A DNA stretch of 64,000 nucleotides from UBA1240 sp045599185 (GTDB lineage Bacteria > Spirochaetota > Spirochaetia > Treponematales > Treponemataceae): NCBI GenBank assembly GCA_045599185.1, contig JAZRVO010000029.1:124001-188000 (forward strand), in the 5' to 3' direction. Positions 1 to 8,021 of the stretch are shown here, in pieces (positions within the stretch are counted from its first letter, which is position 1; each line of letters opens with the position of its first letter). Position numbers and translations under genes: made by a program. The notes under the pieces were generated by a model that was not told the origin of the DNA, ran no database searches, and saw only the letters and a program-made list of their open reading frames with translations.

Positions 1-1023
1 GCCGGTGTGCTTACGTCTAAACCAATTCTTATGCTGCTGCACACCCCAAAGGAAATTTTACCCCTTTCTACCCTTTACATAAACATTCTGTTTTTTGGTC
101 TGCCGGTAATTTTTGCCTACAACCTTCTTGCCGGGCTTTTGCGTTCACTTGGAAACAGTAAAACGCCGCTGCACGCCGTAATAGTTTCTTCCATTATAAA
201 CATTGCGCTGGACCTTCTGTTTGTGCTTGTTTTTAAATGGGGAATTGCCGGGGCTGCAATTGCCACGCTTATTGCCCAGGCGGCTTCTACGGTTTTCTGC
301 TTTGTAAAGCTTGCTAAAATACCTGAAGTTCAGGTTACAAAATCTGATTTTGAAATAAATGTTTCTTTAAGCAAAAAACTTTACATGCTTGGCCTGCCCC
401 TTGCCGTTCAAGGTTCAATTATTGCGGTTGGCGGAATGATTGTTGAGTTTGTAGTTAATTCTTTTGGCGTTGCATTTATTGCCGCCTACGTTGCCGTTAC
501 CAAACTTTACGGACTTTTAGATATTGCCGCAACTTCCTTTGGTTTTGCCCTTATGACCTATGTCGGCCAGAACCACGGGGCAAAACTTTATGACAGAATC
601 CGTATCGGAACAAAAAGCGGAATGGCGCTAAGCCTTACCTGTTCCGTAATTATTTCCAGCGTAATGATTTTGTTCGGAAAATCTTTTTTAACGCTTTTCA
701 TTTCTGCAAATGATGCAAACGCCGCGCAGGTTATGCAAACCGGTTACCAGTACCTGCGGCTTATGAGCCTGTTCCTTCCTACCCTTTACCTTTTGTGGCT
801 TACAAGAAGCATCATTCAGGGTTTGGGTAATACCTTCGTTCCAATGGTTTCCGGCATTATGGAATTTGTAATGCGCACAGGAAGCGCATTAATTCTGCCG
901 ATTTTTATTAAAGAAAACGGCATTTTGTACGCGGAAGTGCTGGCATGGATTGGCGCGGATTTAGTCCTCATTCCAAAATTCATAATGATGTTTAGGGAAA
1001 TGAAAAAAGAAAAGAAAAAATGA
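1..1023 (+). CDS. MATE family efflux transporter, 5' end outside window
   Basis: Inner-membrane multidrug/toxin extrusion protein that should export organic cations or drugs in exchange for Na+ or H+. The frame is open to base 1. About 340 residues are present against roughly 450 in the family, so the N-terminal quarter lies outside the window. The visible part is a series of hydrophobic helices with family-like turns (LLRSLGNSKTP, GAAIATLIAQ, and later IIQGLGNTFVPM). The C-terminus is lysine-rich and ends in TGA, which overlaps the next ATG as ATGA. Translational coupling with the downstream NUDIX gene is therefore likely. NorM/DinF-type subfamily cannot be decided from this fragment. Confidence 0.85.
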   Translation, partial: AGVLTSKPILMLLHTPKEILPLSTLYINILFFGLPVIFAYNLLAGLLRSLGNSKTPLHAVIVSSIINIALDLLFVLVFKWGIAGAAIATLIAQAASTVFCFVKLAKIPEVQVTKSDFEINVSLSKKLYMLGLPLAVQGSIIAVGGMIVEFVVNSFGVAFIAAYVAVTKLYGLLDIAATSFGFALMTYVGQNHGAKLYDRIRIGTKSGMALSLTCSVIISSVMILFGKSFLTLFISANDANAAQVMQTGYQYLRLMSLFLPTLYLLWLTRSIIQGLGNTFVPMVSGIMEFVMRTGSALILPIFIKENGILYAEVLAWIGADLVLIPKFIMMFREMKKEKKK

Positions 1024-1427
1024 AACAAATTACTGTAAGCGGCGCAATTATTATCCGTCAGAATCCGCAGACATTGCAAAAAGAAGTTTTTGCAACCCAG
1101 CGCGGCTGTGGCGAATGGAAAGGCTGGTGGGAACTGCCCGGCGGAAAACTGGAACCTGAAGAAACGCCGGAAGAATGTATTGTGCGTGAAATTTATGAAG
1201 AACTTGCCACAGAAATTAAGGCTGAAAAAATTGTTGACGTTATCGAATACGATTACCCGGCTTTTCACCTTAAAATGCACTGCATACTTTGTACCGTTGT
1301 CAACGGCAATTTGCAGCTGCTGGAACATCAGGCAGCCCGATGGCTTACACGGCAAACACTGCATTCCGTTAACTGGCTTCCGGCAGATGAACTGATTTTG
1401 GAAAAAATTGAAAAACTTTTAGGATAA
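1020..1427 (+). CDS. NUDIX hydrolase (MutT-like)
   Basis: A 135-residue single-domain NUDIX protein. The Nudix box is complete: GGKLEPEETPEEC followed by the catalytic REIYEEL at about residues 41-64, preceded by WWELPGG. Such proteins hydrolyse nucleoside diphosphates linked to a second moiety; the short length and the WWELPGG context fit the MutT/CTP-pyrophosphohydrolase group that cleans damaged or non-canonical NTPs. Its ATG overlaps the stop of the MATE gene by four bases, so the two are co-translated. Exact substrate cannot be read from the sequence. Confidence 0.85.
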   Translation: MKQITVSGAIIIRQNPQTLQKEVFATQRGCGEWKGWWELPGGKLEPEETPEECIVREIYEELATEIKAEKIVDVIEYDYPAFHLKMHCILCTVVNGNLQLLEHQAARWLTRQTLHSVNWLPADELILEKIEKLLG

Positions 1428-1471
1428 ATTCCAAAAACAACAGCTTTAAACAGCAAGTTGATTACATTTAA

Positions 1472-1500
1472 TTGGAGATTTTAGATTTTTTTACTATATT
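1472..1500 (+). promoter_or_regulatory. Candidate sigma-70 promoter of the LD-carboxypeptidase gene
   Basis: TTGGAG at 1472-1477 and TATATT at 1495-1500 are separated by 17 bp, placing the transcript start near 1507. A good ribosome site (AAGGGAGA) follows just before the ATG at 1528. The -10 is strong and the -35 is weak. Confidence 0.4.
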
Positions 1501-1527
1501 TACACTTTCAATTGAAGGGAGAAAAAT

Positions 1528-2583
1528 ATGCAGATAAAAAAACCGGCATTCTTACATAACGGACAGACAATTGGAATTACTGCGCCGTCTTTTGGATGCA
1601 CAATTGAACCCTACGTTACCCGTTTTGAACACGCTCAAAAGCAGCTGCAAAACCGCGGCTACAAACTGAAAATTGGAAAAACCGTTTATGCCAGCGACGG
1701 GCTTGGCATAAGCACCAATCCCAAAACCGCAGCAAAGGAACTTGAAGAATTCTATCTGGATGACCAGATTGATGCAATTATTTCGGCCGGTGGCGGAGAA
1801 ACCATGTGTGAAACCGTTGAACACATTGATTTTGAAAAATTAGGCAATGCAAAACCAAAATGGTTTATGGGCTATTCCGACAACACTAACTTTATTTTTC
1901 CGCTGGCAACAATTAGCGGCGTGCAGGGCATTTACGGCCCTTGTATAACGGCTTTTGGCAGGCAGTGGGCACAAACTGAAAAATATTCAATTGAACTTTT
2001 GGAAGGTAAGCGCAGCAGCGTTGCAGGTTTTGAAAACTTTCAATTGCCCGAAGACGATGACAAAGAAACCGACCCGCTTGCGCCGCTTGTGCTGAACGGA
2101 AAAAAAGTGCTTAAAAACTTTGTTTTTGAAGGCGAAACCATGCGTTCCGCCCAAAAAGAAGAAACAATTGAAGCAAACGGCATTGTTCTTGGCGGTTGTC
2201 TGGACGTGCTTGCAAACCTTTGCGGAACAAAACTTGACAATGTAAGCGCTTTTAACAGACAGGCAGAAAAAATTATTTGGGTAATTGAAAGCTGTGACGC
2301 GAACCCAATGGAAATAAGACGGCAAGTTTGGCATTTAAAAAATGCCGGCTGGTTTGACAAGGTTAGTGCCTTTGTAGTTGGCCGGCCTTATGCAAGTTTC
2401 AGCGGCGAGATGATGGGCGTAAACAAGCATAACGCCGTAACAGACATTCTGCGCGATTTTTGCGTGCCAATCATTTTAGACGCTGATATTGGGCATGTTG
2501 CGCCAATGTTTCCGCTTGTAATTGGTGCAAACGTAAAATTAAATGTAACTGGCAACGATATAAGCTTCAGCTTTTGGCTGTAA
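1528..2583 (+). CDS. LD-carboxypeptidase (peptidase S66 / MccF-like)
   Basis: A 351-residue S66-family serine peptidase. Members remove the terminal D-Ala from murein tetrapeptides during cell-wall recycling, or hydrolyse microcin-like adenylates (MccF). The Ser-Glu-His triad can be placed: S117 in GYSDNT, E254 in WVIESCDANP and H323 in DADIGHVAPMFP. The N-terminal ISAGGGE turn at about residue 87 is also family-like. There is no signal peptide, so it is cytoplasmic. The start has a clear AAGGGAGA ribosome site. It stands alone, between a weak promoter and a bidirectional terminator. Confidence 0.85.
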   Translation: MQIKKPAFLHNGQTIGITAPSFGCTIEPYVTRFEHAQKQLQNRGYKLKIGKTVYASDGLGISTNPKTAAKELEEFYLDDQIDAIISAGGGETMCETVEHIDFEKLGNAKPKWFMGYSDNTNFIFPLATISGVQGIYGPCITAFGRQWAQTEKYSIELLEGKRSSVAGFENFQLPEDDDKETDPLAPLVLNGKKVLKNFVFEGETMRSAQKEETIEANGIVLGGCLDVLANLCGTKLDNVSAFNRQAEKIIWVIESCDANPMEIRRQVWHLKNAGWFDKVSAFVVGRPYASFSGEMMGVNKHNAVTDILRDFCVPIILDADIGHVAPMFPLVIGANVKLNVTGNDISFSFWL

Positions 2584-2697
2584 CTGAAAAATTTGTGCAT
2601 TTTTTCATTTCTAATGGCCGGCGAATTTTAAAAAAAGGCAATTTGTAAAAACCACGCACTATTTTTAATAATTCGCGTTTGCGGGCTTTAAAAAAGC

Positions 2698-2753
2698 AAA
2701 GGCAAAAACAGAATTTTTTGTAAAAACGCCGTTCTGTTTTTGCCTTTTTTATA
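2698..2753. terminator. Bidirectional intrinsic terminator
   Basis: A 16-bp perfect inverted repeat (2698-2713 against 2732-2747, AAAGGCAAAAACAGAA and its complement) has T-rich tracts on both sides. It sits between the convergent LD-carboxypeptidase and ABC ATPase genes. Confidence 0.8.
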
Positions 2754-2778
2754 GTTTTTTACGCTTTAATCTTTCGGT

Positions 2779-3573
2779 TTAGGTTAAAAGCATTCGGTCA
2801 TTTTCTGCAGCACCGCCTCCAACCAAACTGAATTTTTCAAGCAAGTCTTTTACCTGCAAGTTTTTCTTTTCTTCACCGCGAACATCGTAAACAACCTTGC
2901 CTTCGTTCATCATTATAAGGCGGTTGCCGTAACGAATAGCGTCTTTCATGTTATGCGTTACCATAAAAGCGGTTAAATTGTCACGGGTAACAAATTCTTC
3001 CGTAAGGTCAAGAACTTTTTTGGCTGTTTTCGGGTCTAAAGCAGCGGTATGTTCATCCAAAAGCAGCAGTTTTGGTTTTTGCAAGGTTGCCATTAAAAGT
3101 GTCAGTGCCTGACGCTGGCCGCCACTTAACAGACCAACCTTGCTTGACATACGGTTTTCAAGACCCAAATCAAGCAGTGCAAGTTTTTCTTTATAAAGCT
3201 TGCGTTCAGCAGGCTGAATGCCCCAAGCAAGCGTACGTCTTTTGCCACGGCGCATTGCCATTGCAAGGTTTTCTTCAATTTCCATATTTGCGGCTGTACC
3301 AAGCATCGGGTCCTGAAAAACCCTTCCCAAATACTTTGCACGCACATATTCCGGCTTGCCGGTTAAATCCATTCCGTCCAAAAAAATTGAACCAGTATCT
3401 GTATAGTGCACGCCTGCAATAAGGTTCAGCAGGGTTGATTTACCTGCGCCGTTACCGCCAATAACTGTAACAAAATCGCCGTCTTCCAGCTGCAAGTCAA
3501 TTCCGCGCAGGGCTTTTTTTTCGGTTACTGTACCGGGGTTGAATGTCTTAGAAATATTGAAAAGTTTAAGCAT
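2779..3573 (-). CDS. ABC transporter ATP-binding protein (TrpXYZ-type importer)
   Basis: A 264-residue ABC ATPase that powers uptake with the permease encoded 12 bp upstream. Walker A (GGNGAGKSTLLN, about residues 39-50), the ABC signature LSGGQRQALTL and Walker B LLLLDEHTAALD are intact. The D-loop and a switch His (VTHNMKDA) follow. The unusual DEHT in place of DEPT is typical of the ATPases paired with ABC_sub_bind/TrpX binding proteins. It is the last gene of the three-gene unit. Substrate is likely an amino acid or related small molecule, inferred from the partner proteins. Confidence 0.88.
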   Translation of the reverse strand: MLKLFNISKTFNPGTVTEKKALRGIDLQLEDGDFVTVIGGNGAGKSTLLNLIAGVHYTDTGSIFLDGMDLTGKPEYVRAKYLGRVFQDPMLGTAANMEIEENLAMAMRRGKRRTLAWGIQPAERKLYKEKLALLDLGLENRMSSKVGLLSGGQRQALTLLMATLQKPKLLLLDEHTAALDPKTAKKVLDLTEEFVTRDNLTAFMVTHNMKDAIRYGNRLIMMNEGKVVYDVRGEEKKNLQVKDLLEKFSLVGGGAAENDRMLLT

Positions 3574-3585
3574 TTTTACACCACC

Positions 3586-4551
3586 CTAGTTTTTGTTTTC
3601 GTCTGGAATTTTAGCATCAGCATGACGCGTATCATCTTCTGTTGCAAGGTTTGTACCTGGCAAACTGCGGCGGCGACGCTGAATGCGTTCTTTAAATACT
3701 GGCACAGAAAGCGAAATTGCAACGATTAACGCGGTTAAAAGCTTTAAGTCCGTTGATTTTAAGCCAAGCTGAAGGACAACGGCAATAATAATGCGGTAAA
3801 CGACAGAACCAAGCACAACAGAAATAAGCGTATACCAGAAACCGAAATGCTTGCCAAAAATAACTTCACCAATAATAATCGAAGCAAGACCGATAACGAT
3901 TGTACCGGTTCCCATCTGAACGTCAGCATAGCCCTGGCTTTGTGCAACCAGCGCACCGCTGAATGCAACCAGACCGTTTGCGAACATCAATCCTAAAATT
4001 TTCATTGTGTCGGTGTTAACGCCAAGGGCACGAACCATGTGTTCGTTATTACCGGTTGCACGCATTGCACTACCAAGTTCCGTACCGAAGAACCAGTACA
4101 AAATTGCCACAAGAATAATTGTTACGATTACGCCAACAACAAGTGAAGAAACGGTTGACGAAAAACCGAATTTTTCAGAAAGGATTTTCATTACGGTATC
4201 TACACCCAAAAGCGGTGTATTTGCCTTGCCCATTATACGGATATTTACCGAATAAAGGGCAATTTGCGTTAAAATACTTGCCAAAAGTACATGAATTTTC
4301 AGTTTTGTATTCATTAAACCAGTAGCAAGACCGGTAACCATTCCTACAAGAAATGCAAACAAAAGTGAAAGTAACGGATCCATTCCGTTAACAATTAAAA
4401 CGGCAGACAATGCGCCACCAGTGGCGAAACTTCCATCAACAGTAAGGTCAGCAATATCCAGAATTCTGAAGGTTAAATAAACACCAAGTGTCATTACACC
4501 CCAAAGCAAACCCTGAGAAATTGCACCTTCAACAGCAAGCAATAAACCCAT
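3586..4551 (-). CDS. ABC transporter permease (BPD_transp_2 / TrpY type)
   Basis: A 321-residue hydrophobic protein with about eight to nine membrane segments of the LivH/RbsC permease class. It forms the channel of the importer between the binding protein and the ATPase. The motif DLTVDGSFATGGAL near residue 35 is characteristic of the permeases that accompany TrpX-like binding proteins. The C-terminal 40 residues are charged and cytoplasmic. The start has an AGGAAG ribosome site. An intrinsic terminator lies upstream, so this gene depends on read-through from the binding-protein gene. Confidence 0.88.
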   Translation of the reverse strand: MGLLLAVEGAISQGLLWGVMTLGVYLTFRILDIADLTVDGSFATGGALSAVLIVNGMDPLLSLLFAFLVGMVTGLATGLMNTKLKIHVLLASILTQIALYSVNIRIMGKANTPLLGVDTVMKILSEKFGFSSTVSSLVVGVIVTIILVAILYWFFGTELGSAMRATGNNEHMVRALGVNTDTMKILGLMFANGLVAFSGALVAQSQGYADVQMGTGTIVIGLASIIIGEVIFGKHFGFWYTLISVVLGSVVYRIIIAVVLQLGLKSTDLKLLTALIVAISLSVPVFKERIQRRRRSLPGTNLATEDDTRHADAKIPDENKN

Positions 4552-4623
4552 AAATCTTCCTAAAATAAATAAATATTCTTTTAATTATACAAGATATTTT
4601 ATGATATTGTCACTATCAGAAAT

Positions 4624-4663
4624 AAAAAAAGCCTTTCTTATTTTTAATAAGAAAGGCTTTTGC
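4624..4663 (-). terminator. Intercistronic intrinsic terminator/attenuator
   Basis: A perfect 15-bp stem (4628-4642 with 4646-4660, loop TTT) is followed on the minus strand by a run of seven T. It lies 25 bp after the binding-protein stop and before the permease, which fits a partial terminator giving excess binding protein over the membrane components. Confidence 0.8.
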
Positions 4664-4684
4664 ATTTAAAGTTTGAAAATTAAA

Positions 4685-5644
4685 TTACAGGTCAGCTGGA
4701 AGTGTGATTCCAAGTTTTTTAACTGTTGCTTCGTTAATCTTCAGGTCACATGTGTCCAGATACTGGATAGGCATGTCAGCTGGTTTTTTACCGTTCTTGA
4801 GGATTTCTACAGCCATTTTTGCTGTCTGTTTTCCAAGTTCGTAGTAGTTAATGCCGTAAGTAGCCAAACCACCAGCGTTAACCATACCTTCTTCACCAAC
4901 GATTGTAGGAATCTTGTTTTCGTTAGCAACCTGAGCAACAAGAGCCATACCGGCAGCAATCATGTTGTCGGTTGGTGCGTAGATTACGTCAACTTTTCCG
5001 CAAAGTGCCTGTGTAACCTGCTGAATTTCGTTTGAGTTAGAAACTGTTGCTTCTACGTATTTAAGGCCAAGCTTGTCACATGCTTCTTCAGCAAGTTTAA
5101 TCTGGAAATAAGAGTTCTGTTCGCTAGAACAATAAAGCATACCAACTGTTTTTGCTGAAGGAACAAGTTTCTTCAAAAGTTCCATCTGAGCAGCACATGG
5201 TGTAAGGTCAGATGTTCCTGAAACGTTTGTACCAGGGTTTTTATTTGATTTTACAAGTTTAGCAGATTCCGGGTCTGTTACAGAAGAAATAAGAATCGGA
5301 ATATCCTGTGTAAGATTTGCAACAGCCTGTGCAGCTGGTGTAGCAATTGCAAAAATCAAATCGTCTTTATCGTTGATAAGTTTCTGAGCAATTGTTACAC
5401 AGTTTGCCTGTTCACCCTGAGCATTCTGATAATCAATTTTGATGTTTTTTCCGTCAATGTATCCTGCTTCTGCAAGACCGTCTACAAAACCTTTGTAGTT
5501 TGCATCAAGTGCCGAATGTTCTACCAGCTGAATTACACCAACTTTAAGAACCTTTTCTTTAGATTTTTTTGCCTTTTTTGGTGCAGCAAACACTGTAGAA
5601 AAACAGAGAGCTACCATTAAAACAGCAACAACAACCTTTTTCAT
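4685..5644 (-). CDS. trpX: ABC transporter substrate-binding protein (TrpX-like, ABC_sub_bind)
   Basis: A 319-residue periplasmic solute receptor of the PF04392 family. The N-terminus is a signal peptide with a hydrophobic core and a VFA-AP signal-peptidase-I site near residue 21; I see no convincing lipobox. The mature protein has the family pattern of two Rossmann-like lobes (KVGVIQLVEH, FAIATPAAQAVAN, TVGMLYCSSEQNS). In characterised relatives the ligand is tryptophan or another aromatic amino acid; this is family knowledge, not proven here. The ribosome site AAAAGGAGAA is strong. Expression is probably set by the long leader upstream. Confidence 0.85.
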   Translation of the reverse strand: MKKVVVAVLMVALCFSTVFAAPKKAKKSKEKVLKVGVIQLVEHSALDANYKGFVDGLAEAGYIDGKNIKIDYQNAQGEQANCVTIAQKLINDKDDLIFAIATPAAQAVANLTQDIPILISSVTDPESAKLVKSNKNPGTNVSGTSDLTPCAAQMELLKKLVPSAKTVGMLYCSSEQNSYFQIKLAEEACDKLGLKYVEATVSNSNEIQQVTQALCGKVDVIYAPTDNMIAAGMALVAQVANENKIPTIVGEEGMVNAGGLATYGINYYELGKQTAKMAVEILKNGKKPADMPIQYLDTCDLKINEATVKKLGITLPADL

Positions 5645-5871
5645 TCTTTTCTCCTTTTAAACGCCGCATCAGCAGCGAACCATGGATGGCAAAATCCAAG
5701 CTTGTGAGTGCAACGCAGTAACAAACCTGAATGATAAAAATCACAGCAACGTAACTTTTATCATGCCTCCTTTGCGTTAAAGAACCGAAAAAAAAATTCT
5801 TCAACTTACTGATTCCGAAGTTAAAAACCGCGCAATCGCTTTATATTATAAGAAAATAGTAAATTATACAA
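5645..5871 (-). promoter_or_regulatory. Promoter and long 5' leader of the trpX-like operon
   Basis: On the minus strand TTGTAT (5871-5866) and a consensus TATAAT (5850-5845) are 15 bp apart, a slightly short spacing. Transcription would start near 5838, leaving a leader of about 190 nt. The leader contains a weak hairpin followed by nine T (about 5787-5822). It also holds a 7-codon open frame (5764-5741, MIKVTLL) behind a perfect AAAGGAGG ribosome site. The remainder of the gene-free stretch up to 5991 is AT-rich, with nothing I recognise. Confidence 0.5.
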
Positions 5872-5991
5872 TATAAAAATTAACAAACTGGCGATATTAG
5901 AGATTTTGTCAGGCAAAAAACAGAGAATGAAAGTATTTTTTACTAATTGAAGATTTTTGAATTTACGGCAAACAGATTTTGTTTTCTTCAA

Positions 5992-6900
5992 TTATTTCAA
6001 TATTTCTTTTAATTTTGCTTCAAGCTGCTGATTTTTTTCGTAAATCCATTTAGCAGCACCCGGTTTAATTGGCGGAGTTGCAAACATTTTTGCATATTCT
6101 TCCGGATTTTTATATAAATTGCTCACTTTTTCCAGAACTTCGTTCTCGTTACTGCCGTCATAAACAATTATTTTGGACTGGTCAATAATCTGTTCTTCTA
6201 CAACACCACAACTGCCGTAGTAAACTGGTATACAGCCTGCCGCCAGCGACTGAAAAACTTTCTCCGTAACATAGCCGGGAGCCGAAACATTTTCGGGACA
6301 AAGGTTAAACATGAAATTTTGAAGGTATTTTTCCTTGTTATTAGAAAAATCGCTAACAAGGGTATCGTCATTGTGGTAAATGCGGCCGGCACAGCTGACT
6401 GATTCAATTCTATTTAAAATGTCACAAAGCTTTTTACGCGTACCGAATTTATCGTGAGAAGCAACAAGAGCACAAAAGCGGCTGTTTGTTTTGCACACCC
6501 AATTTGAATTAAAATCGTCAATTGCCTGCTGAATTTGCGGCAGGGTTTTGTATTCACCAAAATAATACAAAAGCCACAGCGGGTAACGAATGTAATTTGG
6601 GGCGTTTACGCTTTCTTCACTTGCAAAACCAATGCTCAAATCCGCATCATTTACACAGTTGTCATTAAAATCGGTGAAATTCTGGCTGGTATCTTCGCCG
6701 GTAAAAAAAATCTTAACCTTTGAACGGCTTTTTTTAACTGCACTTTTATCACCAAAAACAGAAAAAAAAGTAACATGCGGCAAAAAATCACTGAATTTCC
6801 ACAAGCTGTCATTTGAAAAAAAATCTTTAATCTGGAAAGTCTGCTTCCATTCCAAATCAGTTTCAAACCAGTTCTTAAAATTGTATCTGTAATTTTTCAT
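5992..6900 (-). CDS. Glycosyltransferase family 10 (alpha-1,3-fucosyltransferase-like)
   Basis: A 302-residue GT10 enzyme, expected to transfer fucose from GDP-fucose to a GlcNAc- or glucose-containing acceptor. The C-terminal donor-binding block is well conserved: FNLCPENVSAPGYVTEKVF followed by SLAAGCIPVYYGS (about residues 195-230). An upstream CALVASHDKFGTRKKLC segment also fits the family. No signal peptide is present. It begins 27 bp after the stop of the last flagellar-cluster gene on the same strand with no terminator between, so it may be read from that operon. Its ribosome site is weak. Confidence 0.82.
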   Translation of the reverse strand: MKNYRYNFKNWFETDLEWKQTFQIKDFFSNDSLWKFSDFLPHVTFFSVFGDKSAVKKSRSKVKIFFTGEDTSQNFTDFNDNCVNDADLSIGFASEESVNAPNYIRYPLWLLYYFGEYKTLPQIQQAIDDFNSNWVCKTNSRFCALVASHDKFGTRKKLCDILNRIESVSCAGRIYHNDDTLVSDFSNNKEKYLQNFMFNLCPENVSAPGYVTEKVFQSLAAGCIPVYYGSCGVVEEQIIDQSKIIVYDGSNENEVLEKVSNLYKNPEEYAKMFATPPIKPGAAKWIYEKNQQLEAKLKEILK

Positions 6901-6927
6901 AAATCAAACTTCACTAATTGATGCAAG

Positions 6928-7692
6928 CTACTTTGCACTTAAATTTTTGGTGGCTTCGTACATGCTTACAACCAGACGAACCTGACTGATAGGCACGTTT
7001 ATTTTTTCAGCGATCGCTTCAACTTCCAGCCCCTGATTAAAATAAAATACAATTTTTTCCTTTGGCGTTGCCGGCACGGTAATAACATCGTCAGCAGGAA
7101 CTGGTTCAAAGGAAGAATAGGGTTCAAAAGTCTGATGATTTTCTGCAACGGCATACTGTTCCGTTACCGGCGGCTGAAACTGTTCAATTTCAATATCCGG
7201 CACCGGTGCTGGTACAGGCTGCGGCGGCGTAAAAAGAGACTGCTGAACAGAAACTTCAACTGAATTACTGAAATCAGTTTGCGAATTTTCTTCAATTAAA
7301 GAAGGCTGAATCGTATTTTCAAAAATATTCTGTTCGTACCGTGATAATTTCCGCTGGTTTAAATTCTTGCTTTTCGGTTCACGGGGTTTCTTCGTTTCAA
7401 GGGCAGAAAGAACCTGTTTTTCATTCTGACGCTGAGCTAATTCCTTTTCTGCCATCAAAATGCGTTCATCTGCCTGAGATATCAAATCCTTTAAACCGGC
7501 AATGCGCGCCTCAATTAAAGTTACGTCTTCTTCAGTTTCGCGCATAATTTCGGTAAAAAGCTTGTCTACTTCTACGCGAATACTTTTTAACACCCGTTCA
7601 GGCGAATATGTTGTTTTGAATTTATAAAAGAAAACCAACCATAAAACCAAATTGATTACAAGAACAAACATTGAAAAAATTAAACTTTCCAT
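6928..7692 (-). CDS. Membrane-anchored coiled-coil protein with C-terminal HTH-like segment (SwrB/DUF6115-like)
   Basis: About 254 residues from ATG 7692; a TTG two codons upstream is possible. One N-terminal transmembrane helix (residues about 3-25) is followed by a coiled coil (about 35-100) rich in E, K and Q, then a Pro/Gln-rich linker. The final 45 residues contain GLEVEAIAEKINVPISQVRLV, a helix-turn-helix-like pattern. This matches the architecture of Bacillus SwrB/DUF6115 proteins, which are encoded directly after the flagellar sigma factor and activate early flagellar assembly. The gene holds an equivalent position here. Orthology is my inference; spirochaetal relatives are usually labelled hypothetical. 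Confidence 0.7.
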   Translation of the reverse strand: MESLIFSMFVLVINLVLWLVFFYKFKTTYSPERVLKSIRVEVDKLFTEIMRETEEDVTLIEARIAGLKDLISQADERILMAEKELAQRQNEKQVLSALETKKPREPKSKNLNQRKLSRYEQNIFENTIQPSLIEENSQTDFSNSVEVSVQQSLFTPPQPVPAPVPDIEIEQFQPPVTEQYAVAENHQTFEPYSSFEPVPADDVITVPATPKEKIVFYFNQGLEVEAIAEKINVPISQVRLVVSMYEATKNLSAK

Positions 7693-7694
7693 AA

Positions 7695-8021
7695 TCAACC
7701 CGAAATATCAATATGCTGCCCCAAGCCAGGATCTGAAAAAAACTGCTTTTCTTTTTCCGGCGCAGAATCATCTGAATTATCTTTTTTTTTGTGACGCTGA
7801 CCACCAGCAGAAGAACGCTCGTTATTGTCACGCACTTCCAGCTCGTCCTGAAGGTCAGAAGCTTTCTCAACGGCTTCTTTCTGTGCCGCCTGTTTCCGAG
7901 AAATCTCATCGTGTATCATCGCATTCTGCAATTGCGCAGCCTGAGTCTGCTGGAACTGTGTTTTTCCAACTTTATCAAGCTGCGTAAAAAGCGTCTGCAA
8001 ATCAATTGGCTGAATACCCAT
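7695..8021 (-). CDS. Conserved hypothetical protein of the flagellar operon
   Basis: A 108-residue hydrophilic protein rich in Q, K, E and S, with an N-terminal QPIDLQTLFTQLDKVGK segment, a predicted helical middle and a short C-terminal tail GLGQHIDISG. No catalytic or metal motif is visible. It overlaps fapA by 20 bases, and its stop lies 2 bases before the next ATG, so it is translationally tied to both neighbours. Position between the sigma-28/fapA genes and the SwrB-like gene suggests a flagellar or motility role. I do not recognise a characterised family. Confidence 0.7.
   Translation of the reverse strand: MGIQPIDLQTLFTQLDKVGKTQFQQTQAAQLQNAMIHDEISRKQAAQKEAVEKASDLQDELEVRDNNERSSAGGQRHKKKDNSDDSAPEKEKQFFSDPGLGQHIDISG

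Noticed and set aside
5559..5804. 81-codon minus-strand frame over the trpX start
   Set aside because: Overlaps the real signal-peptide start in another frame; Cys run is a shadow of alanine/valine codons.
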